This document shows positions 1-5,328 of a DNA stretch of 12,472 bases, in pieces (within the stretch, counting starts at the first letter, position 1; each line of letters starts with the position of its first letter). The notes under the pieces were generated by a model. It did no database searches and was not told the origin of the DNA. It was given only the letters and a program-made list of their open reading frames with translations. The stretch is from contig CAYSIX010000118.1 in NCBI GenBank assembly GCA_964431205.1, positions 1 through 12,472 on the forward strand. The letters run 5' to 3'. Made by a program: the position numbers and the translations under genes. The DNA is from CAYSIX01 sp964431205 (GTDB taxonomy: Bacteria; Planctomycetota; Phycisphaerae; Phycisphaerales; Phycisphaeraceae).

Positions 1-321
1 CCTCTCTGCCTGGGCGCGGCGGCCGACGCCTGGAGCTTTCAGGCCGGCATCCTGACCGCCGCGATGTACCGGGACGAAGAACGCATCGACACGATCCGCT
101 ACCGGGCGGCGCGGCTGCTGGACACCGGGCGTCGGCGGGTGTGGTCGTTGCCGGCGATGGATACGGCGCACGACGAGGCGGCGGGGGTGGTGGACGGCGA
201 GGCGGTGATCGTGCTGGGCGGGCAGGTGAGCGGGCGGCTGCTGGGCATGCCGGTGCCGACGCCGGTGCGGGCGGTGCAGCGGCTGGACCTCTCGAGGTGG
301 CAAGGCGGCGGGGCGCGGTGA
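1..321 (+). CDS. 3' end of an unrecognised protein (partial)
   Basis: The reading frame is open from base 1, so the gene begins to the left of the window; an internal ATG at 64 is probably not its start. About 106 C-terminal residues are visible, ending in a TGA at 319-321. The tail has an Asp/Glu-rich stretch, then a short hydrophobic Gly/Val-rich strand (AVIVLGG) and a Pro/Val-rich end. I see no signal peptide, membrane segment or catalytic motif and do not recognise the family. Strong GC preference at third codon positions supports this frame. It is separated from the next gene by about 400 bases with repeats, so it is probably the last gene of its own unit. Confidence 0.6.
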   Translation, partial: PLCLGAAADAWSFQAGILTAAMYRDEERIDTIRYRAARLLDTGRRRVWSLPAMDTAHDEAAGVVDGEAVIVLGGQVSGRLLGMPVPTPVRAVQRLDLSRWQGGGAR

Positions 322-337
322 GGGCGGCGGCTGATCC

Positions 338-546
338 GGGGCTTCGCGGTGCTCAGCCCTCGGCTTGGCGGCGCGAGGTGACGCCTCGCGGACGGGGCGT
401 CACCCGTGGGCGCTGGGCCGTTCGGGGCTTCGCGGCGCTCAACGCTCGGCTTGGCGGCGCGAGGTGACGCCTCGCGGACGGGGCGTCACGCGTGGGCGCT
501 GGGCCGTTCGGGGCTTCGCGGCGCTCAGCGCTCGGCTTGGCGGCGC
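338..546. repeat. 86-bp tandem repeat, about 2.4 copies, with internal hairpin
   Basis: Copies begin at 338, 424 and 510, each with GGGGCTTCGCGG; the third is cut off near 546 after CTTGGCGGCGC. The copies differ at only a few bases. Each full unit holds an inverted repeat: GGTGACGCC (377-385) with GGCGTCACC (396-404), and GTGACGCC (464-471) with GGCGTCAC (482-489), each around a 10-base loop. A competing smaller hairpin (GCGAGG/CCTCGC) overlaps the left arm. The region lies just after the stop of the upstream gene and before the promoter of the next, so it could act as a transcription barrier. Reading frames across it are repeat-driven and not coding. The rest of 322-720 holds only the promoter listed separately. 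Confidence 0.85.
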
Positions 547-587
547 CGTGCGAACCGAGGCGCGGGGGCGCGACGGGGCGCGATTCA

Positions 588-616
588 TTGACCGGGTCGG
601 ACGCGGTTTCTATGCT
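588..616 (+). promoter_or_regulatory. Sigma-70-type promoter for the DUF502-hpf-ptsN-HPr cluster
   Basis: TTGACC at 588-593 and TATGCT at 611-616 are separated by exactly 17 bases. Transcription would start near 623, giving a leader of about 100 bases before the ATG at 721. This is among the best matches to the bacterial housekeeping consensus in the window. It lies in a local AT-richer patch of an otherwise very GC-rich spacer. Confidence 0.6.
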
Positions 617-720
617 AAGGCGTTGGTGAGGCGTGGCCGGCCTGCCACGGGTCGCTCGAGCCGGCGATCGGCTGGTTCAGCCCTGCGCCGCACAGCCCCG
701 ACCCCCGCCCCGAGGCATTC

Positions 721-1779
721 ATGGATGGTTCCGCCCACGCGTTTTCAGGCTCCAGCTTTCGCAAGTTCTTTTTCCGGGGCCTGGGCATCATTCTGCCCAC
801 GGTGCTGACGATCTGGCTGGTTGTTATCGCTTACACCTTCGTCAAGGTCCGCATCGCCGACCCGATCAACGCCGGCGTCCAGGAGCTGGTGATCCGCCTG
901 AGCCCCTGGCCCCACGCGACCGACGACGACTTCACCGAGGTCGCCGACCGGCTCACCTCCTCGCAGCAGGCGGCGTGGGAGCTGGTCAACGAGCGGCTGG
1001 CCGAGGAGTACGGCCCGGCGTACTCCCGCTCCGTCCAGGTCGAGCGGAGGCGTGAGTGGATGAAGACCCAGCCGGACATCGTCCTGGCCGCCCGCGAGAT
1101 CGCCCTGGAACGCTGGTGGAACTCGGTCACGATCGGCAACTGGCGCATCATGGACCTGATCGGGCTGATCATCGCCATCGTGCTGATCTACATGGTCGGG
1201 CTGTTCGTGGGCAGTTACATCGGTCGGCGGCTGTACCACCGCGGCGAGGAGCTGGTCCACCGCGTGCCGCTGATCCGGCGGGTGTATCCGTCGGTGAAGC
1301 AGGTGACCGACTTTTTCTTCGGCGGCGAGACGCGCGTGCAGTTCAGCAAGGTCGTCGCCGTCGAATACCCGCGGAAGGGCATCTGGTCGGTCGGGCTGGT
1401 CACCGGCGAGACGATGCAGCGGATCCAGGACGCGGCCGGCGAAGACTGCATGACCGTCTTCGTGCCCAGCTCGCCCACGCCCTTCACCGGCTACGTCATC
1501 ACCGTGCCCACGCGGGACACGATCGATCTGCCGATCACCATCGAGGACGCGATCAAGTTCGCCGTCAGCGGCGGGGTGCTGGTCCCGCCCAACCAGCAGA
1601 TCAGCGGCCAGTCCGGGTTGCAGACGGCCAACGGCCAACCGTGGCCCCTGCCGGGCGAACCCGCCGCCGGCGACCGCCCGCCCGGCGGTCACGCGAGGCG
1701 GCCCGACTCCGACCACGCCGACGCCCCCGCCCCGGACCAGCCCGATTCGACCGCTCAGCCCTCCCGTTCGTCGGGCTGA
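721..1779 (+). CDS. DUF502 family inner-membrane protein
   Basis: This 352-residue protein belongs to the DUF502 (COG2928) family of membrane proteins of unknown function. The N-terminal FRKFFFRGLGIILPTVLTIW leads into the first membrane helix (about 19-42). A charged insert of roughly 95 residues follows, then a second helix (about 145-167). The family hallmarks come next: VPLIRRVYPSVKQV (182-195), VEYPRKGIWSVGLVTGE (214-230), VFVPSSPTPFTGYVITVP (247-263) and the SGGVLVPP end (283-290). The final 60 residues are a Pro/Gly/Asp-rich tail, probably disordered. The insert between the helices and the tail make it longer than usual members. GAGG at 711-714 sits 6 bases before the ATG. It is the first gene of a co-directional cluster with hpf, ptsN and HPr; any functional link is inference. 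Confidence 0.9.
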   Translation: MDGSAHAFSGSSFRKFFFRGLGIILPTVLTIWLVVIAYTFVKVRIADPINAGVQELVIRLSPWPHATDDDFTEVADRLTSSQQAAWELVNERLAEEYGPAYSRSVQVERRREWMKTQPDIVLAAREIALERWWNSVTIGNWRIMDLIGLIIAIVLIYMVGLFVGSYIGRRLYHRGEELVHRVPLIRRVYPSVKQVTDFFFGGETRVQFSKVVAVEYPRKGIWSVGLVTGETMQRIQDAAGEDCMTVFVPSSPTPFTGYVITVPTRDTIDLPITIEDAIKFAVSGGVLVPPNQQISGQSGLQTANGQPWPLPGEPAAGDRPPGGHARRPDSDHADAPAPDQPDSTAQPSRSSG

Positions 1780-1824
1780 GCCTTATGGCCGTGACCGGCC
1801 GACGCGCCGGCCAGAAGGAGATGA

Positions 1825-2142
1825 ATGCGTATGGACGTCATCGTCACCGGCAGGCACATCGAGATCACCCCCCCGATCCGCGCCTACGCCGAGGAAAAGG
1901 TCAGTCGGCTGCCACGCTATTATGACCGCGTCAACGAGATCGAGGTCGTCGCCGATCGGCACGACAGCCACCGCTTCGCGGTCGAGCTGATCGTCCACGT
2001 CGACGGCAGCGAGCACTTCGTCGCCAAGGGGGCCGGCGAAGACCTGTACGCCTGCATCGATGAGACCACCGACAAGATGGAGCGGCAGCTCCACGACCAC
2101 AAGGAGAAGCGGCGAAACCGCAAGCACCCCACGCCGCGCTGA
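1825..2142 (+). CDS. hpf: Ribosome hibernation promoting factor, short form
   Basis: A 105-residue member of the HPF/YfiA (RaiA) family, which binds the decoding region of the 30S subunit and stabilises idle or dimerised 70S ribosomes in slow growth. The order of features matches short HPF: VTGRHIEITPPIRAYAEEK near the N-terminus, YYDRVNEIEVVADR in the second strand, VHVDGSEHFVAKG, then DLYACIDETTDKMERQLHDHKEK. The tail is basic and there is no C-terminal dimerisation domain of the long form. A strong AAGGAG (1815-1820) precedes two in-frame starts: ATG 1825 (4 bases away) and ATG 1831 (10 bases away, giving MDVIVTG). The gene could begin at either. It lies 45 bases after the DUF502 stop and 117 before ptsN. 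Confidence 0.93.
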   Translation: MRMDVIVTGRHIEITPPIRAYAEEKVSRLPRYYDRVNEIEVVADRHDSHRFAVELIVHVDGSEHFVAKGAGEDLYACIDETTDKMERQLHDHKEKRRNRKHPTPR

Positions 2143-2259
2143 CCGCGCCGTGGCCGGCGGCGGCCCGAACGTGGGCCCACCCCGCCCGGTTGACCGCCCG
2201 CCGCGAACCTGCTCTGCTGATGGCCCCCGGATTCGCGATGTCTTTGTGAGGCCCTGCGA

Positions 2260-2736
2260 ATGAAACTGAGCGATTTCGTCGTCACCGAAGCCCTCGTCCC
2301 TCAGCTCCAGGCGTCCGAACGCAACGCCGCCATCACCGAGCTGATCGACGCCCTCGTCGCCGCCGGCACCCTCACCCAGTCCCTGCGCGACGAGCTGGTC
2401 AAGCTCATCCTCGAACGCGAGAAGCACGGGTCCACCGGCTTCGGCAAGGGCGTCGCCGTCCCCCACGTCAAGCACGAGAAAATCAAGAAAATGGTCGCCA
2501 CCATCGGCGTCAGCCAGACCGGCGTGGACTTCAACGCCCTCGACAAGCAGCCCGTCTATTCCATCTTCCTTCTGCTGTCGCCCAAGGACCGGCCCGATGA
2601 GCACCTCCAGGCCATGGAGAACATCTTCGCCAACCTACAGAAGGACACCTTCCGTCGCTTCCTGCGCCAGGCCAACTCCGCCCGGGAGATCGAGGACCTG
2701 ATCCAGGAGGCCGACGCCCAGCAGTTGGCCGGCTGA
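2260..2736 (+). CDS. ptsN: PTS IIA component of the fructose/nitrogen type
   Basis: A 158-residue single-domain EIIA of the PTS_EIIA_2 family, the phosphoryl acceptor from HPr. The fold signature is GSTGFGKGVAVPHVKHEKIKK; His69 in VAVPH is the expected phosphorylation site. Other family features are the N-terminal MKLSDFV, the TLTQSLRDELVKLILEREK helix, the strand VYSIFLLLSPKDRPDEHLQAM and the closing helix ending at DLIQEAD. No EIIB or EIIC domain is attached and no sugar-transport genes are nearby, so a regulatory EIIA-Ntr role is likelier than transport. GAGG at 2248-2251 is 8 bases before the ATG. It is followed after 38 bases by HPr, its likely phosphoryl donor. The symbol is by similarity of domain and neighbourhood. 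Confidence 0.88.
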   Translation: MKLSDFVVTEALVPQLQASERNAAITELIDALVAAGTLTQSLRDELVKLILEREKHGSTGFGKGVAVPHVKHEKIKKMVATIGVSQTGVDFNALDKQPVYSIFLLLSPKDRPDEHLQAMENIFANLQKDTFRRFLRQANSAREIEDLIQEADAQQLAG

Positions 2737-2774
2737 TCCCTTTCCGTTCCTTACCGTCCGAGGGCGATGGCAAC

Positions 2775-3047
2775 TTGAGCACCGTCGAGGCCAGCGTGAC
2801 CATCCGCAACCGCCTGGGCCTGCACGCCCGGCCGGCGATGGCCTTCGTCGACACCGCCAGCGGCTTCAACTGCGATATCCGTGTCCGCAAGGGCCGGCAG
2901 ACCGTCGACGGCAAGAGCATCATGCAACTGATGATGCTCGCCGCCACCGAGGGCACCGAGCTGCACCTGACCGCCAGCGGCGACGACGCCGACCGGGCCA
3001 TCGAGGCCCTGCGCCAGCTCGTCGATCGCCACTTCGATGAAGAATGA
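2775..3047 (+). CDS. HPr family phosphocarrier protein
   Basis: A 90-residue HPr, the small carrier that takes phosphate from enzyme I and gives it to EIIA. RLGLHARPA carries the active His17. GKSIMQLMMLAA carries Ser48, matching the regulatory serine used by HPr kinase/phosphorylase in organisms that have it. The remaining core matches the family: a strand ending at VRKGRQTVDG, then TELHLTASGDDADRAIEALRQLV. The start is TTG at 2775 with GAGG 11 bases upstream, chosen because the first beta strand (VEASVTI) needs these residues. GTG at 2796, with GAGG 5 bases ahead, would remove it. Placement directly after the EIIA gene suggests an NPr-like role. Enzyme I is not in the window. Confidence 0.9.
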   Translation: MSTVEASVTIRNRLGLHARPAMAFVDTASGFNCDIRVRKGRQTVDGKSIMQLMMLAATEGTELHLTASGDDADRAIEALRQLVDRHFDEE

Positions 3048-3068
3048 AGGCCGTCGATCCGTGCCGGT

Positions 3069-3327
3069 TCAACCGATCCCGGCAAACCCGTCCCGACCGC
3101 GACGATCGGCCGGCCACAGGTCTTGGGGCCGCAGGCCGGTTCGCTTGGCGATGCGGGCGAGCATGCGTGGGCCGATCTCTTCACGAACGTGGAACGCGAA
3201 TACGAAGTCGGGCCACCCCTTTTCGCTGTAGCGCTCGGTGCGACCCGGTCTGTCGTTTGACGCGCCAGCCGATGCGCAACAGCGCGGCGAGGACACGTCC
3301 GGCACGGGTGGCGGGCTACTGGGACAT
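3069..3327 (-). pseudogene. hicA: hicA toxin gene, inactivated by a stop and a frameshift
   Basis: HicA toxins are small double-stranded RNA-binding-fold mRNA interferases. From ATG 3327 the frame reads M-S-Q then TAG (3316-3318). Past the stop the same frame reads RAGRVLAALLRIGWRVKRQTGSHRAL, the typical HicA N-terminal half including the conserved His of GSH. At an A4G4 run (plus strand 3216-3223) the frame breaks. The next frame continues with GWPDFVFAFHVREEIGPRML and ARIAKRTGLRPQDL, the family's C-terminal half. Removing one G would restore KGWPDFVF. No alternative ATG or GTG follows the stop before the conserved region. The gene begins just after the hicB stop, the usual operon layout. 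Two independent lesions make decay likelier than a single read error, although the homopolymer shift alone could be a sequencing artefact. Confidence 0.8.
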
Positions 3328-3330
3328 GCC

Positions 3331-3534
3331 TCACGCAACGATCGAGAAGACCGCCTTGACGTCCGGCAGGTCTTCGCCGTGCTCCAGCCGCACCGCGAGT
3401 ACCCGCAGCGATAGGGCCTGCGAAAGCCTCACCGCTTCCTCGCGCGTTTGCCCATAGGACATGACGCCGAGCAGATCGGGGGCCTCGGCGATCCAGTGAC
3501 CGTCCTCTTCCTGTTCGACCTCGACCTTGTACAT
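3331..3534 (-). CDS. hicB: HicB family antitoxin
   Basis: A 67-residue HicB-type antitoxin of the short form without a DNA-binding domain. It starts MYKVEVEQEEDGHWIAEAPD and continues LLGVMSYGQTREEAV, the partial RNase H-like fold of HicB. It ends in LRVLAVRLEHGEDLPDV and a hydrophobic FSIVA tail. In intact systems HicB binds HicA and blocks its mRNA cleavage. Here the downstream hicA is broken, so HicB appears to be an orphan. ATG 3534 is preceded by TATGAT 6 bases upstream, with no well-spaced ribosome binding site. It is divergent from rsmA, with under 50 bases between the two starts. Confidence 0.85.
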   Translation of the reverse strand: MYKVEVEQEEDGHWIAEAPDLLGVMSYGQTREEAVRLSQALSLRVLAVRLEHGEDLPDVKAVFSIVA

Positions 3535-3540
3535 GCTCCG

Positions 3541-3546
3541 ATCATA
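3541..3546 (-). promoter_or_regulatory. -10 element just upstream of hicB
   Basis: Reading the minus strand, TATGAT (five of six consensus bases) is followed by exactly six bases (CGGAGC) and the ATG of hicB. This would place the transcription start at or next to the start codon, giving a leaderless message. No clear -35 hexamer is visible 16-18 bases upstream. Confidence 0.4.
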
Positions 3547-3581
3547 CCCCCACGCACCCCGCGGCCGCTACGATGCCGCCG

Positions 3582-4520
3582 ATGGCCCAGACGCTCTCGC
3601 AGATCAAGGCCCTGCTCGCCGACCACGGGTTGCACCCCAAGAAAAAACTCGGGCAGAACTTCCTGCACGACGGCAACCACATGCGCGCGATCCTCGCCGC
3701 CGCCGCGCCCGGCCGGCCCCTGACCGGCTCGCCCGACCACGTCGATCACATCCTCGAGGTCGGCGCCGGCACCGGCGCGCTGACCGAGCGCCTGCTCGAC
3801 GCCGACCCGGCCGTCCGCGTCGTCGCCGTCGAGATCGACGCCGACCTCGAGCCGATCCTGCGCCAGCGTCTGTCGCCCCGGGCCGACCGCGTCCGCGTGC
3901 TGATCGCCGACGTCCTGACCGGCAAGCGCACGGTCAACCCCGCCGTCCTCGACGCGCTCGCCGCCCAATCCCAAATCGAAAATCAAATATCAAAAATCCC
4001 CTTCAAACTCGTGGCGAACCTGCCGTACCAGATCGCCTCGCCCCTGCTGGTCAACCTGGCGGTGGACCACCCACAGATGGGCATGGCGGTGGTGATGGTG
4101 CAGCGGGAGGTGGCCGAGCGGATCCTCGCCCCGCCCGGGGGCAAGGCGTACGGCCCGCTGTCGGTGATGATCCAGGCGATGTGCGAGGTCGAGCGGGTGG
4201 CGGTGCTGGCCCCGGGATGCTTCTGGCCGGCGCCGAAGGTCGAGTCAGCGGTGCTGAAGCTGACGCGGCGGGCGACGCCGGCGACCGACGACCCCGCGGC
4301 GCTGGGCGCGGTCGTGCACCGGCTGTTCGGTCAGCGACGCAAGCAGATCGGGACGATCCTCGGCCGGGCGCGGTCGCTTCCGCCGGGCATCGAGCCGACG
4401 GGCCGGCCCGAGCGGCTGAGCGTGGAACAGTTGGCGGCCCTGGCGCGTTGGCTGGGTAGCGAGTCGGCCGGGGCCCCGGTGTCCCAGCGGGCGCTTGATG
4501 GCCCCGGGCGCCACACCTAG
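3582..4520 (+). CDS. rsmA: 16S rRNA (adenine1518-N6/adenine1519-N6)-dimethyltransferase
   Basis: RsmA (KsgA) dimethylates two adjacent adenines in helix 45 of 16S rRNA late in 30S assembly, using S-adenosylmethionine. The 312-residue product shows KKKLGQNFLHD (20-30), the SAM-binding EVGAGTGALTERLL (59-72), VAVEIDADL (81-89), the catalytic NLPY (146-149) and MVQREVAERILA (172-183). Further on are KAYGPLSVMIQA and GCFWPAPKVESAVLKL, followed by a C-terminal helical domain. ATG 3582 (MAQTLSQIK) is preferred because TACGAT lies 7 bases before it. ATG 3573 would add MPP, and neither has a ribosome binding site. Codons 129-142 form an AT-rich in-frame tract just before NLPY, unlike the rest of the gene. 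The next gene starts 59 bases later. Confidence 0.93.
   Translation: MAQTLSQIKALLADHGLHPKKKLGQNFLHDGNHMRAILAAAAPGRPLTGSPDHVDHILEVGAGTGALTERLLDADPAVRVVAVEIDADLEPILRQRLSPRADRVRVLIADVLTGKRTVNPAVLDALAAQSQIENQISKIPFKLVANLPYQIASPLLVNLAVDHPQMGMAVVMVQREVAERILAPPGGKAYGPLSVMIQAMCEVERVAVLAPGCFWPAPKVESAVLKLTRRATPATDDPAALGAVVHRLFGQRRKQIGTILGRARSLPPGIEPTGRPERLSVEQLAALARWLGSESAGAPVSQRALDGPGRHT
3966..4007 (+). repeat. AT-rich, low-complexity tract inside rsmA
   Basis: About 42 bases made of CAAATC/AAAATC-like units interrupt a gene of very high GC. In frame they encode SQIENQISKIPF, including ATA, AAT, TCA and AAA codons that are rare in the surrounding genes. The tract falls in the variable linker before the NLPY motif. 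It looks like a short dispersed repeat inserted in phase; membership in a repeat family is inference. Confidence 0.55.
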
Positions 4521-4523
4521 AGT
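4495..4523 (+). promoter_or_regulatory. Promoter for the glycosyltransferase unit
   Basis: TTGATG at 4495-4500 and TAGAGT at 4518-4523 are 17 bases apart, overlapping the last codons of rsmA. Transcription would begin near 4530 and leave a leader of about 50 bases that carries the GGAGG of the next gene. Confidence 0.45.
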
Positions 4524-4579
4524 GAATGGTCTTACCGCGGCCCTCGCCGCCATGGATTCCCCGCACTCGGAGGCTTTGC

Positions 4580-5328
4580 ATGCGTACCCTGGTCGCGATC
4601 CCCGTGTTCAACGAGCAGCAATACGTCACCACCGTCCTGAGCGAGGTCGCCCGCTACGCCCGCGACGTCCTGGTGATCGACGACGGCTCGACCGACGAGA
4701 CGCCCTGCCTGCTCGCCCGCCAGCCGGTCGACGTGATCCGCCACGCCCGCAACCGCGGTTACGGCCGGTCCATCCGCGACGCCTTCCGCTGGGTCAACTG
4801 CTACGGGTACGACTGGCTGATCACCATGGACTGCGACGAGCAGCACGAGCCGGCCAGCCTGCCCGACTTCTTCCGCGCCATCGAGCNNNNNNNNNNAGCG
4901 GCAGCCGCTACCTCACCCTGGATCACCAGGACGATCAGCCGCCGCCCGAACGCCGCGCGATCAACGGGCGGGTCACCGAGATGATCAACGAGCGGCTGGG
5001 CCTGTCGTTGACCGACGCGTTCTGCGGGTTCAAGGCCTACCGCGCCTCGGCGCTGACGAAGCTGCACCTGGACGTGGACGGCTACGCGCTGCCGATGCAG
5101 GTCTGGGTTCAGGCGGCGGCGAACGACCTGCGGATCACCGAGGTGCCGATCCGCCTGATCTACAAGGACCCCAACCGCAGCTTCGGCGGGCCGCTGGACA
5201 ACGCGGACCTGCGCTTGCGGCACTACCGCGAGGTGTTCGAGCGGGAGCTGGCCAAGTTCCCGGGCCGGTTCGGCGAGCCGGCGGCGTGTACCTGCGGCGA
5301 GACGCGGGCGGGCCGGGCATGCGCGTGA
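4580..5328 (+). CDS. Family 2 glycosyltransferase (interrupted by assembly gap)
   Basis: A GT-A fold glycosyltransferase of family GT2, resembling dolichol-phosphate-mannose-synthase-like enzymes that move a sugar from a nucleotide donor to a lipid or glycan acceptor. Before the gap it has MRTLVAIPVFNEQQYV, VLVIDDGSTDET (donor binding), ARNRGYGRSIRDAF and TMDCDEQHEP with the DXD-type metal site (Asp84, Asp86). After the gap come SGSRYL, RRAINGRVTEMINE, LTDAFCGFKAYRASAL and ITEVPIRLIYKD, all usual for the family. There is no C-terminal membrane domain. GGAGG (4569-4573) lies 6 bases before ATG 4580. The ten Ns leave the halves in different frames, so the true gap length must be 2 modulo 3 if the gene is whole. 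The stop overlaps the start of the next gene by 10 bases. Confidence 0.88.
4887..4896. other. Assembly gap (10 Ns) inside the glycosyltransferase gene
   Basis: Ten undefined bases separate FFRAIE from SGSRYL. The reading frame changes across them (the upstream half leaves one spare base before the Ns), so ten is a placeholder and not the real length. Family spacing suggests that a handful of residues is missing. Confidence 0.98.

Noticed and set aside
141..808. Overlapping Arg/Gly/Ala-rich reading frames across the 86-bp repeat
   Set aside because: They arise from the tandem repeat in very GC-rich DNA, show repeated peptide segments and no family features.
745..1716. Long minus-strand frame opposite the DUF502 gene
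   Set aside because: It is a GC-driven shadow; the plus strand has clear DUF502 motifs and codon bias.
2190..2218. Possible promoter before ptsN (TTGACC, 17 bases, TCTGCT)
   Set aside because: The -10 matches only three of six bases, and the gene is probably co-transcribed with hpf.
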